A stretch of DNA of 12,688 bases from JBEKJU01 sp050011095. Its GTDB lineage: Bacteria; Desulfobacterota; Syntrophorhabdia; Syntrophorhabdales; WCHB1-27. The notes below the pieces were generated by a model. That model was not told the origin of the DNA. It ran no database searches and saw only the letters and a list, made by a program, of their open reading frames with translations. Shown in pieces: positions 1 to 7,109 of this stretch. The number at the start of each line of letters is the position of its first letter. Within the stretch, counting starts at the first letter, position 1. The stretch spans positions 1 to 12,688 of the forward strand of contig JBEKJU010000083.1 in the NCBI GenBank assembly GCA_050011095.1, given 5' to 3'. Both the position numbers and the translations under genes were made by a program.

Positions 1-31
1 GGCGGCCAGTCGCGGAAGCAGGACGGGAATC

Positions 32-2845
32 ATGGATTACATTGTTATAAAGGGCGCAAGAGAGCACAACCTCAAGAACATCGATGTGAGGCTCCCGAGG
101 AACAGGATGACCGTCATCACCGGACCGAGCGGGTCCGGGAAGTCGTCCCTTGCCTTCGATACGATCTATGCCGAAGGTCAGCGGAGGTATGTCGAGTCCC
201 TCTCTTCCTACGCGCGTCAGTTCCTGGAACTCCAGGAAAAGCCCGATGTCGATTATATAGAGGGTCTCTCGCCGGCCATCAGCATCGAACAGAAGAGCAT
301 CAGCAAGAACCCCCGGTCCACGGTCGGCACGGTCACGGAGATCTACGATTATTTGAGATTGCTCTTTGCCCGGCTGGGCCACGTCTACTGCCACGGCTGC
401 GGCAAGGAGATCAAGAGCCAGCACGCGCCCCAGATCGTCGACACCATACTCGCCCTCGGGCAGGGCGCGCAGCTCACTGTCCTCGCCCCTATCGTGCGGG
501 GAAGAAAAGGCGAGTACCGGAAGGAGATTGATGACCTGAGAAAGCATGGGTTCACGAGGATCAAGGTGAACGGCAGGATGGTCGATCTGAACGAGACCAT
601 TGTCCTCGAAAAGAACAAGAAGCACGATATAGATGTGGTCGTCGACAGGGTGACCATCAGGGAGGGCATCGAGAGACGCCTTTTTGAGGCGGTCGAACTG
701 GCGCTCAATAAAGCAGGCGGCATCGTGAAGGTGGAGATGGGTCAGGAGACCCTTGTCTTCAGCGAGAAATTCGCCTGCCCGGACTGCGGTATCAGCTACC
801 CGGAGATCACCCCCGCCATGTTCTCCTTCAATAATCCCTATGGCGCCTGTCCGACGTGTTTCGGCCTCGGCGTCAAGGAGTATTTCGACCCGGACCTGAT
901 CGTTCCCAACAAGGAGCTTTCTCTGCGCGAGGGCGCGATCATGCCCTGGAGCGACAAGAACCCCCTCGTCTTTCTGCCCTTCCTCGAATCACTGGTCAAA
1001 CACTACAGCATAGATGTCAAGGCGCCTTTCAAGGACCTGCCCCAGGATGTGCAGGACGTGTTATTCCAGGGGTCCAGGGGTGAGGAGATCGAGTTTGTCG
1101 CCGAGCGCGGATACAGGCGCGAAGCGGTGAAGAAACCCTTCGGGGGCGTGATAAAGGAGTTGGAGCGGGAGTGGCAGAAGGCGTCGCCATGGGAAAAGGA
1201 ACGTTTCGAGAGGTACATCAACCTTATCCCGTGCCCCACCTGTAAGGGCGCGAGATTGAAGAAGGAGATGCTCTGGGTCCGCTTCGGGGGGCTCAACATC
1301 TACCAGGTCACGGAGATGACCGTGGCCGAATGCTACCGGTTTTTCAACGAGATCGATCTGGCCGATAAGGAGCTTGAGATCGCGCGGACGATCCTGAAGG
1401 AGATCGTCTCACGCCTCAAGTTCCTTATCGATGTCGGCCTTGACTACATCTCCCTGGAGCGGTCCTCGGCAACCCTGTCATCCGGCGAATCCCAACGGAT
1501 AAGGCTCGCGACCCAGATCGGCTCGGGTCTCACGGGCGTGCTCTATGTGCTCGACGAACCGAGCATCGGACTCCACCAGCGCGATAACGAGCGGCTCCTC
1601 GGCACGCTCGAAAAGCTGAGGGACCTCGGCAACACGGTCGTCGTGGTGGAGCACGATTACGATACGATCCTCCGGGCGGATTACGTGATCGATTTGGGAC
1701 CGGGCGCCGGAGAGAACGGGGGAGACCTCGTCTTTGCGGGGACACCGGATGATCTGAAGACGGATGCGGAATCGATCACCGGTCTTTACGTCTCCGACAG
1801 GCTGAGGATAGAGCAGCCCGAGGTGCGAAGAAAGCCGAGAGGCGCTATCCGCCTCAAGGGCGTAAGGGCCCACAACCTGAAGAACATCGATGTCGATATT
1901 CCCCTCGGTATTTTGAGCTGCATTACGGGTGTTTCAGGCTCGGGCAAAAGCTCGCTCGTCATCGATACCCTCTTCCCCCTGCTGAAGCAGAAGCTCTACC
2001 GGTCGAAGGAGCGGGCCGGCGAGGCCTCCGGCATTGCCGGCTACGAGGCCATAGACCGGGTCATCGATATCGACCAATCCCCCATCGGCAGGACCCCCCG
2101 CTCTAACCCCGCCACCTATACGGGCGTCTTCACCTTTGTCAGGGACCTCTTCACCAAAATCCCCGAGTCGAGGGTCCGGGGCTACAAGGAGGGCAGGTTC
2201 AGTTTCAACGTGAAGGGCGGCCGTTGCGAAACGTGCGCGGGCGAGGGCTTCGTCAAGATCGAGATGCAGTTTCTCCCCGACGTCTACATCGTCTGCGATA
2301 TGTGCAAGGGGACAAGGTACAACAGGGATACGCTGGAGATCGAATACAAGGGAAAGAGCATCGCCGATGTCCTAGGGATGACCGTCACCCAGGCCATGGA
2401 TTTCTTCGATTCCATACCCCCCATCAAGGCCAAGCTGAAGGTGCTCAACGAGGTGGGCCTCGGCTACATCAGGCTCGGCCAGTCGGCGACGACCCTTTCA
2501 GGCGGCGAGGCCCAGAGGATCAAGCTTTCCCGCGAGCTATCGAAGAGGGATACCGGACGGACCCTCTATATTTTGGACGAGCCGACGACGGGTCTCCATT
2601 TCGTGGATATCGACAAGCTCCTCTTCGTCCTGAATCAACTCATCGAGAGGGGAAATACGGTAGTCGTGATAGAGCATAACATGGATGTCATCAAGTGCGC
2701 CGATTACATCATCGACCTCGGACCGGAGGGGGGAGACAAGGGGGGCTACGTGATCGCCGAAGGCCCGCCCGAAGAGGTGATCCTGAACCCAAGGAGTCAT
2801 ACGGGGCGATTTCTCACACGGTATCTGAACGGTGCGCGGCCGTGA
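32..2845 (+). CDS. uvrA: UvrA, excinuclease ABC subunit A
   Basis: UvrA is the DNA-damage-recognition ATPase of nucleotide excision repair; with UvrB it scans DNA, finds bulky lesions and loads UvrB for incision by UvrC. The 937-residue product is full length (the E. coli protein has 940). Both ABC modules are intact: Walker A at residues 31-38 (GPSGSGKS) and 633-640 (GVSGSGKS), signatures LSSGE at 482-486 and LSGGE at 822-826, and Walker B DEP at 508-510 and 849-851. The zinc-module cysteine pairs are present: C120/C123, C249/C252 with C273/C276, C401/C404, and C732/C735 with C755/C758. The ATG is preceded only by a modest purine-rich stretch, but homology begins at once (DYIVIKGAREHNLKNI), so the start is sound. 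The stop overlaps the kdsB start, indicating cotranscription. Identification is essentially certain. Confidence 0.98.
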   Translation: MDYIVIKGAREHNLKNIDVRLPRNRMTVITGPSGSGKSSLAFDTIYAEGQRRYVESLSSYARQFLELQEKPDVDYIEGLSPAISIEQKSISKNPRSTVGTVTEIYDYLRLLFARLGHVYCHGCGKEIKSQHAPQIVDTILALGQGAQLTVLAPIVRGRKGEYRKEIDDLRKHGFTRIKVNGRMVDLNETIVLEKNKKHDIDVVVDRVTIREGIERRLFEAVELALNKAGGIVKVEMGQETLVFSEKFACPDCGISYPEITPAMFSFNNPYGACPTCFGLGVKEYFDPDLIVPNKELSLREGAIMPWSDKNPLVFLPFLESLVKHYSIDVKAPFKDLPQDVQDVLFQGSRGEEIEFVAERGYRREAVKKPFGGVIKELEREWQKASPWEKERFERYINLIPCPTCKGARLKKEMLWVRFGGLNIYQVTEMTVAECYRFFNEIDLADKELEIARTILKEIVSRLKFLIDVGLDYISLERSSATLSSGESQRIRLATQIGSGLTGVLYVLDEPSIGLHQRDNERLLGTLEKLRDLGNTVVVVEHDYDTILRADYVIDLGPGAGENGGDLVFAGTPDDLKTDAESITGLYVSDRLRIEQPEVRRKPRGAIRLKGVRAHNLKNIDVDIPLGILSCITGVSGSGKSSLVIDTLFPLLKQKLYRSKERAGEASGIAGYEAIDRVIDIDQSPIGRTPRSNPATYTGVFTFVRDLFTKIPESRVRGYKEGRFSFNVKGGRCETCAGEGFVKIEMQFLPDVYIVCDMCKGTRYNRDTLEIEYKGKSIADVLGMTVTQAMDFFDSIPPIKAKLKVLNEVGLGYIRLGQSATTLSGGEAQRIKLSRELSKRDTGRTLYILDEPTTGLHFVDIDKLLFVLNQLIERGNTVVVIEHNMDVIKCADYIIDLGPEGGDKGGYVIAEGPPEEVILNPRSHTGRFLTRYLNGARP

Positions 2846-3558
2846 AAAGGGTGGTCGTCATACCCGCCCGCTATGGATCGACGCGCCTTCCCGGCAAACC
2901 GCTCCTTGATATCGCGGGCAAGCCCCTCATCCAGTGGGTCTACGAGCGGGCGCGCGGGTCGACCTTGACGGATCGGGTCCTGATTGCCACGGACGACGAG
3001 CGGATACGAAAGCAATGCATCGCCTTCGGCGCCGAGTGCGTCATGACGGGCGCCGACTGCCGGAGCGGCACCGACCGCGTGCACGAGGCAGTCTCGGGCA
3101 GCGATGCGGACGTGGTCATCAACCTCCAGGGTGACGAGCCGGAGATCAGGGGTGACATGATCGACGCCTTGATCCGCGCCGTGGAACGGGACCGGCTGGA
3201 AATGGCGACCCTATGCTCGATCATCGACGATCCCCACGACTACAGGAGTCCCCACGTGGTCAAATGCGTCCTCGACGTGAACGGCTTCGCCCTCTACTTC
3301 TCACGGGCGCCCCTCCCTTTCATGCAGAAGACCATTCCCATCCCCCTGTACAAGCATATCGGCATCTATGCCTTCTCCCGTTCCTTCCTCGAAACCTTCG
3401 TGGCCCTGCCCAAGGGTGCGCTCGAAGAGGCGGAATCACTCGAACAGCTCCGTGCCCTGGAGGCAGGCTTTAGGATCAAGGTAGTCCTCGTGGAGTACGA
3501 AGGGACAGGCATCGACACGGAGGCGGACCTGGAGAGGGCGCGCATGCGCATGGGCTGA
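2842..3558 (+). CDS. kdsB: KdsB, CMP-Kdo synthetase (3-deoxy-manno-octulosonate cytidylyltransferase)
   Basis: KdsB activates Kdo with CTP to make CMP-Kdo, the cytoplasmic sugar donor for the inner core of lipopolysaccharide; its presence marks the host as Gram-negative. The product is 238 residues, close to the usual length of about 245-250. Visible family motifs are the nucleotide-binding N-terminus IPARYGSTRLPGKPL (residues 7-21), NLQGDEP (94-100) and KHIGIYAF (171-178). I chose the GTG at 2842-2844, whose last two bases are shared with the uvrA TGA (2843-2845), because homology starts exactly there; the same frame is open further upstream, but that part is uvrA read out of frame. The overlap implies translational coupling to uvrA, with no separate promoter needed. 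The gene ends 20 bases before the convergent flavoprotein gene, and I see no clear terminator between them. Confidence 0.97.
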   Translation: MKRVVVIPARYGSTRLPGKPLLDIAGKPLIQWVYERARGSTLTDRVLIATDDERIRKQCIAFGAECVMTGADCRSGTDRVHEAVSGSDADVVINLQGDEPEIRGDMIDALIRAVERDRLEMATLCSIIDDPHDYRSPHVVKCVLDVNGFALYFSRAPLPFMQKTIPIPLYKHIGIYAFSRSFLETFVALPKGALEEAESLEQLRALEAGFRIKVVLVEYEGTGIDTEADLERARMRMG

Positions 3559-3578
3559 TACCAGGTCGGTTTATGTTG

Positions 3579-4253
3579 TTACGATGTCAGGCCGAGGTGC
3601 GTCTTCCAGTAATCATACTCGTAGGCCCACACGTCCTTCCGGCTCGTGACGAGCCATCTCATGCGCTCCCTGAAGGCCGCTATGTCGCGTTCCGCGTCGG
3701 GGAAGCGCTTCTTTTCCTTCCATGCCTCGACGAGGCCCCTGCCGAGGTCGCGGGCAGCCGTCTCCACATCGCCTGGGTAGACCTGTTGCGCCTGCCCCAT
3801 GGTCGCTCCGACAGAACCGACGGGAACGATGCCCGTGACCACGAGCACGCGCTCCAGATACCGTGCGATCGGCTCCTCGGGACCCCCGCCGGAGGTCACG
3901 ACGGCGGCGCCGTAGCGGCCGCTGAATCCCAGGGTGTGGACGACCCCGCAGCACCGGTCGATAAAGGCCTTCAATTGGGCGCTCACATGGTCGATATAGT
4001 TGGGGCTCGCGAGAACGAGGCCGTCGGCGGCCATGATCCTGTCCCGTATCGATGCGAACTCGTCCTTCTGGCCGCATGACCCGGACACGTGGCAGACATC
4101 GCAGCCCCTGCAAGGCCGGACCGTGTCGCCCGGCAGATATATCACGTCACCCTGTCCGCCCCCTTCCTTTGCCCCGGCGAGCACGAGGTCCACAAGGCCC
4201 GCCGTGTTGCCCCTGCCTTTTCTGGGACTTCCCACGAGTGCGACAATTTTCAT
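3579..4253 (-). CDS. Isf-like iron-sulfur flavoprotein (flavodoxin / NADPH-dependent FMN reductase fold)
   Basis: This 224-residue protein has the flavodoxin-like fold of the NADPH-dependent FMN reductase family. It starts with beta strand and phosphate loop MKIVALVGSPRKGRGNT, and has the FMN-contacting SPNY at residues 83-86 followed by SAQLKAFIDR. Between these lies a compact cysteine cluster, C48-x2-C51-x2-C54-x5-C60. It fits the CX2CX2CX4-7C spacing described for iron-sulfur flavoprotein (Isf) of Methanosarcina, where it binds a 4Fe-4S cluster beside FMN. The natural electron partners of such proteins are mostly unknown; roles in redox transfer or oxygen/peroxide reduction have been proposed. 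The start was placed at 4253 because AAGGAGG lies five bases upstream and homology begins there; the frame is open 27 codons further but those residues look random. It follows a small unknown gene by 82 bases on the same strand. Confidence 0.88.
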   Translation of the reverse strand: MKIVALVGSPRKGRGNTAGLVDLVLAGAKEGGGQGDVIYLPGDTVRPCRGCDVCHVSGSCGQKDEFASIRDRIMAADGLVLASPNYIDHVSAQLKAFIDRCCGVVHTLGFSGRYGAAVVTSGGGPEEPIARYLERVLVVTGIVPVGSVGATMGQAQQVYPGDVETAARDLGRGLVEAWKEKKRFPDAERDIAAFRERMRWLVTSRKDVWAYEYDYWKTHLGLTS

Positions 4254-4335
4254 CGTTGCCTCCTTACGTCCGACCCTCGTATGGGGATGCCGCATGTTTT
4301 CCGAGTCATACCATAAGGGACGTCGAAAAGGCAAG

Positions 4336-4542
4336 TCAGGTCGGGGCCGCCTGCCTGTTCTCCAAAAGGTAGGTAAACCAGAAGTTCTCGGAATAGCGCT
4401 CCAGGACGTCGAGCCGCTTTTTGAGCCGCTCCTCGATCGCCCTTATCAGGCCCGAGACAAGGTAGTAGCCCTTCGTGTAGAACTCTTCTTTCCGCCAGAA
4501 GCCGATATAATCTTCGTCTCTCACGAGGGGGGATCGTTTCAC
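4336..4542 (-). CDS. Small unknown protein, probably the 3' part of a frameshifted gene
   Basis: The frame encodes 68 residues from a GTG at 4542, directly after an in-frame TAG. I do not recognise the family. The product is rich in aromatic and charged residues (DYIGFWRKEEFYTKGYYL, then an amphipathic stretch IRAIEERLKKRLDVLERY) and looks like a genuine soluble protein rather than a shadow frame. The first five residues (MKRSP) look unrelated. In the adjacent frame just upstream, protein-like sequence MYDLVYIYEFEGDIGETIP reads into a run of six C (4527-4532 on this strand). Removing one C joins the two into an 82-residue protein starting at ATG 4585. So this is either a recent pseudogene, a sequencing or assembly error in the homopolymer, or a programmed slip. 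It lies between the hsp20 terminator and the flavoprotein gene. Confidence 0.55.
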   Translation of the reverse strand: MKRSPLVRDEDYIGFWRKEEFYTKGYYLVSGLIRAIEERLKKRLDVLERYSENFWFTYLLENRQAAPT

Positions 4543-4585
4543 CTATGTCCCCTTCGAACTCATAGATATAGACAAGGTCGTACAT
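4527..4585 (-). other. Probable 5' part of the frameshifted small gene (ATG 4585 to the C6 run)
   Basis: Reading the minus strand from ATG 4585 gives 19 plausible residues, MYDLVYIYEFEGDIGETIP, up to the six-C run at 4527-4532. Past the run this frame turns into arginine-rich sequence (RERRRLYRLLAERR) typical of an out-of-frame reading, while the protein-like sequence continues in the other frame. An upstream TTG in the same frame (4618) sits inside the T tract of the hsp20 terminator and is an unlikely start. No strong Shine-Dalgarno sequence precedes ATG 4585. Confidence 0.5.
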
Positions 4586-4615
4586 GGCAGCTTGCTCACA
4601 AACGAGGCGAGCGCA

Positions 4616-4645
4616 CAAAAAGAGGGACTGCAGGACGTCCCTCTT
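4616..4645 (-). terminator. Intrinsic terminator of hsp20
   Basis: On the minus strand a nine-base-pair perfect stem, AAGAGGGAC (4645-4637) with GTCCCTCTT (4628-4620), encloses an eight-base loop and runs directly into five T (4621-4617). This is the classic Rho-independent layout. It lies 67 bases beyond the hsp20 stop codon. The opposite strand has no comparable T tract, so the terminator acts for hsp20. Confidence 0.85.
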
Positions 4646-4711
4646 CCCGAAACGAGAGCGGATGAAGAGGCAAGGCGAGGGGGATGGGGGCCCGGTGAAG
4701 CCTTCCGGGAC

Positions 4712-5149
4712 CTACGCTTCGATCCTGATCTGCTTCGGCTTCACCTCTTCCTTCTTCGGAAGTTCGATCCTCAAAATCCCATCCTTCAGGGCGGCCTTGA
4801 TACTCTGAGCGTCTATGGATTTTGTGAGGGTAAAAGACCTGGTGAACGTGCCGTATCCTCTTTCCATCCTGTAGTAATTCTCCGGGTCCACGCCCGGCTC
4901 CAGTCTCCTTTCGCCCTTGATCGTCAGCTCATTCTCATGAATCTTTATGTCGATGGTATCCTTGTCCACTTCAGGGACCTCGAGTTTAAGAACAAAGGCA
5001 TCCCTTGATTCGAAGATGTCGACAGGCGGCGTCCATTCGCTTGACACAAAGTCCTCTTTTCTTGTCCTTTCCATATCGCGGTACATCTTGTCGAGTCTTT
5101 CCTGCAGCGTCAACAACTCCCTGAAGGGATCCCATCTGGTAAGCGCCAT
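4712..5149 (-). CDS. Hsp20 / alpha-crystallin family small heat-shock protein
   Basis: Small heat-shock proteins are ATP-independent holdases that bind unfolding proteins in the cytoplasm until DnaK/ClpB-type machines refold them. The 145-residue product has the usual bacterial length. Its N-terminus (ALTRWDPFRELLTLQERLDKM) is the typical short amphipathic arm. An alpha-crystallin domain spans about residues 38-131, ending with the conserved A-x3-D-GIL signature (GIL at 124-126). The C-terminal anchor IRI (141-143) is the I-x-I motif used for oligomer assembly. GGAGGTGG sits four bases before the ATG. A near-consensus promoter and a strong terminator bracket it, so it appears monocistronic. 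No CIRCE element was seen, which argues against HrcA control at this locus; a ten-base palindrome overlaps the promoter. Confidence 0.96.
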   Translation of the reverse strand: MALTRWDPFRELLTLQERLDKMYRDMERTRKEDFVSSEWTPPVDIFESRDAFVLKLEVPEVDKDTIDIKIHENELTIKGERRLEPGVDPENYYRMERGYGTFTRSFTLTKSIDAQSIKAALKDGILRIELPKKEEVKPKQIRIEA

Positions 5150-5173
5150 TTGCCACCTCCGCTATTTTAATCT

Positions 5174-5202
5174 ATTATAATGTCTAGAAAAGACGTCTTC
5201 AA
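5174..5202 (-). promoter_or_regulatory. Sigma-70-type promoter of hsp20
   Basis: On the minus strand, -35 TTGAAG (5202-5197) and a perfect -10 TATAAT (5179-5174) are separated by exactly 17 bases. The predicted start of transcription is near 5167, giving a leader of about 18 bases that contains the GGAGGTGG ribosome site. A perfect palindrome AAGACGTCTT (5190-5199) overlaps the -35 and the upstream half of the spacer and could be an operator. The match is to housekeeping sigma rather than sigma-32-like elements. Confidence 0.8.
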
Positions 5203-5263
5203 GGTTCTTTCACTCCCTCTTGCGACCCCGGTCGTGCCTTCCGCCGGTGCACGCCTCATCCGT

Positions 5264-5294
5264 CCGGGCATCCGCCGAAAGGCGGGTGTCCCGG
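5264..5294. repeat. Strong intergenic hairpin with GAAA tetraloop
   Basis: CCGGGCATCCGCC (5264-5276) pairs with GGCGGGTGTCCCGG (5281-5294) around a GAAA loop. The stem has 13 pairs, including one G-T wobble, with a single bulged T (5289). No T tract follows on either strand, so it is not an ordinary terminator. It could be part of an mRNA leader or an unlisted RNA, or a dispersed REP-like palindrome. Confidence 0.6.
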
Positions 5295-5462
5295 CGCGCG
5301 TTCGCCTCCCGGATAGAAGCTGCAATGGAGGAGTAACGGGCGGTAGGTTGCGGGGTAGTCAAACATGTTTTTCCCCTGATACAGGGAATGCGACTGGTCT
5401 TTCGTCATCTATAGTACTAGAATATAGGCGGGGAAGCAAGAGATGACCTTGTGATTGTTGAT

Positions 5463-5484
5463 CCTGCCCGCTCAACGAGGCAGG
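5463..5484 (+). promoter_or_regulatory. Hairpin just upstream of the PP2C ribosome site
   Basis: CCTGCC (5463-5468) pairs with GGCAGG (5479-5484), with two more C-G pairs inside and one bulged A, closing a five-base CTCAA loop. The stem ends directly before the long purine-rich ribosome site (GGAGGAAGGAGA, 5487-5498) of the phosphatase gene. The structure could affect ribosome access, but that is inference. Confidence 0.4.
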
Positions 5485-5499
5485 GGGGGAGGAAGGAGA

Positions 5500-6318
5500 A
5501 TGACAATACCCTATGGCATAGCAGAGACCATCGGCCTTCGCTCGCACATGGAAGATGCCCATTCGGTATGGCAGGATGAGCGACTCGGTATCGTCAGCGC
5601 GGAGGTCTACGACGGTCACGTGGGGTCGCTCGCCGCCTCGCTCGCCGCCGAAATGCTCACGCCCTACTTCCTCAACGCCATGAAAAGGGAATCGGAGAAG
5701 ACAGGCGAGAAAGGATTTGCCCCGGAGGTCTTACGAGACGCCTATCTCGCCACAGACCGGTATATTATCGATCGGCAGACCGAAAGCGGGGCGGCGGTCG
5801 CCACGCTCTATCTTCACGGGGGTAGGTTCCTTGCGGCGAATGTGGGCGATGTTCGGGTCGTGATCGGGGAAGGGACGGGGGCGATCAGCCTGACGGTCGA
5901 CCACAAGCCCGATCTTCCCGGTGAAAGGGCGAGGATCGAGGCCCAGGGCGGGAGGGTGATCACCTTCGACGTGCCGCGCGTGCAGGGGTTACTGGCCATG
6001 AGCCGGTCACTCGGGGACGCCCCCTTGAAGCCTTTTGTGACGGCTGAGCCGAGGATAGCAGAGGGGCTTCTTGGGAGAAGGAATGATATAGCCATCGTTG
6101 CCTGTGATGGAATCTGGGATGTATTGACGTCAGAGGAGGCAGTGGCGATCGCCCGGGCCGCGCGCGCGCCGGAAGACGCGGCGAAGCAGCTCCAAACTCA
6201 AGCCCTGGAGCGGGGAAGCACGGACAACATCACGGTGATCGTCCTTGACCTGAGGCAGCACACGTTGACCTGCGAGCGGGACCGCCTTTATGTGTCGCGG
6301 GTGCTCGACCGGGCATGA
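5500..6318 (+). CDS. PP2C-family (PPM) Ser/Thr protein phosphatase
   Basis: The 272-residue product is a single catalytic PPM domain, the metal-dependent phosphatase family that removes phosphate from serine or threonine in proteins. It is cytoplasmic, with no signal or membrane segment. Motifs in order are RSHMED (14-19), YDGH (37-40), ANVGD (113-117), LTVDHKP (131-137), the E-x2-RI-x3-GG segment near 142-151, MSRSLGD (167-173), ACDGIWDVL from 201, and DNITVIV from 242. The metal ligands D38, G39, D203 and D242 are all present. Unusual are VYDGHVG in place of FDGHGG, SGAAV in place of SGxTA, and GDVR in place of GDSR. I chose ATG 5500 because of its strong ribosome site; an upstream ATG at 5455 adds residues unlike the family. 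No Hanks-type kinase or FHA gene is adjacent, so its partner is unknown. Confidence 0.93.
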   Translation: MTIPYGIAETIGLRSHMEDAHSVWQDERLGIVSAEVYDGHVGSLAASLAAEMLTPYFLNAMKRESEKTGEKGFAPEVLRDAYLATDRYIIDRQTESGAAVATLYLHGGRFLAANVGDVRVVIGEGTGAISLTVDHKPDLPGERARIEAQGGRVITFDVPRVQGLLAMSRSLGDAPLKPFVTAEPRIAEGLLGRRNDIAIVACDGIWDVLTSEEAVAIARAARAPEDAAKQLQTQALERGSTDNITVIVLDLRQHTLTCERDRLYVSRVLDRA

Positions 6319-6363
6319 TGCCGGGCGCCGCTCATTTCCCGACGCCTGCCCGCTCACCGGCAT
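6318..6363. terminator. Possible hairpin between convergent genes
   Basis: ATGCCGG (6318-6324) is complementary to CCGGCAT (6357-6363), with a shorter inner GGCG/CGCC pairing. It sits in the 66-base gap between the convergent phosphatase and isochorismatase-family genes and could serve either as a weak terminator. It has no proper T tract and a large loop, so support is low. Confidence 0.3.
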
Positions 6364-6384
6364 TCGTTTGTCCGGCGTCGCAAA

Positions 6385-6930
6385 TCACTTGACAAGGGGG
6401 AGTATGGCCTTGAATTCAGCGGTGCCCGCCTTCCGGAGAAGCTCGTAGATCACCATTTCGGTGGAGGTGATCGTGACGCCGGCCGCTCGCATCCTGTCAA
6501 GGGCCACGGTGACGTTATCGGGGGAACGGGAAGCTATGGCGTCACTTACGACGTGGACCCGGAAACGGGGATGGCCGGAGAGGGCCGTCTGGGCGACGCA
6601 GATGTGCGCCTCGATGCCGGCGATGATGAGGGTGTTTCTCGCTAACCCTGCGACCCTTGCGGCAAAGGCCTCCGACAGGAAGCAGTTGAAGGTCAGCTTC
6701 GAGATGGGTTCCGGCGATCTTATCCTCCCGGCAATCTCTCTTATCGTCGGACCAAGCTTTTCCTGCTCGGTCAGCACGACGGGAAGATTCATGACGTCCG
6801 CCAGGCCAAGGAGCCGTTCCGCGTTCCGGATGATCTTTTCCGGCTGAGCCATGGCCGGGACGAGTCTCTCCTGCATGTCGATGAGGACAAGAAGACTCTC
6901 TTCGCTCGTAATCAGGTGGTTATCGTTCAC
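6385..6930 (-). CDS. Isochorismatase-family cysteine hydrolase
   Basis: The 181-residue protein is a complete isochorismatase-like hydrolase (alpha/beta fold related to YcaC, nicotinamidase and ISOC1). The family catalytic triad is visible: D18 in LLVLIDMQ, K78 in ISKLTFNCF, and C111 in AGIEAHICV. The segment VVLTEQEKLGPT and the sequence around GIEAHICVAQTAL resemble the YcaC/ISOC1-like branch rather than true EntB isochorismatase or PncA nicotinamidase, so the substrate cannot be named. There is no signal peptide; the protein is cytoplasmic. The start is GTG at 6930, with an AGGA-type ribosome site about ten bases upstream; homology covers nearly the whole frame. It is the last of three minus-strand genes, separated from the next by 189 bases with no obvious promoter. 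Confidence 0.92.
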   Translation of the reverse strand: MNDNHLITSEESLLVLIDMQERLVPAMAQPEKIIRNAERLLGLADVMNLPVVLTEQEKLGPTIREIAGRIRSPEPISKLTFNCFLSEAFAARVAGLARNTLIIAGIEAHICVAQTALSGHPRFRVHVVSDAIASRSPDNVTVALDRMRAAGVTITSTEMVIYELLRKAGTAEFKAILPLVK

Positions 6931-7096
6931 CCGGTCTTTTCCTTGTTCCTTGAGGTGATCCGCAGATGGAGTGCGCTTGCCGGTAAGCCTTCTTCACGGC
7001 CGCGGTTTTGCGAGTGGCGCCTGGACCTGTTCCTGCGCCTTTTCCGCGCGACAAGGCGACGGGAGCGCAAGGGATAGGCCACAGGGAAGAAGGAAA

Positions 7097-7109
7097 TTAG
7101 GCGAACCGA
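7097..7109 (+). repeat. Left arm of a 13-base inverted repeat flanking the Lys/Ala-rich gene
   Basis: TTAGGCGAACCGA is the exact reverse complement of 7486-7498. It lies 10 bases past the stop codon of the gene at 7120-7443. The match does not extend further on either side. Confidence 0.6.

Larger units (their letters stand above)
5203..5499. other. Non-coding divergent spacer between hsp20 and the PP2C gene, with two hairpins
   Basis: I see no credible gene here: the one long plus-strand frame (5180-5446) has no ribosome site and biased, low-complexity content. The spacer holds two hairpins, listed separately at 5264-5294 and 5463-5484. An AT-rich patch at 5409-5427 (CTATAGTACTAGAATATAG) could contain the -10 of the phosphatase promoter (for example TATAGT 5410-5415), but I find no convincing -35, so that promoter is not assigned. 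Confidence 0.6.

Noticed and set aside
2695..2841. Upstream extension of the kdsB frame
   Set aside because: These 49 codons lie inside uvrA out of frame, and KdsB homology begins exactly at the GTG at 2842.
3573..4079. Plus-strand 168-codon frame opposite the flavoprotein gene
   Set aside because: It is antisense to a gene with clear flavodoxin-fold and cysteine motifs and has no motif of its own.
5180..5446. Plus-strand 88-codon frame in the divergent spacer
   Set aside because: There is no ribosome site, it starts inside the hsp20 promoter region, it is interrupted by a strong hairpin, and the product has no protein-like pattern.
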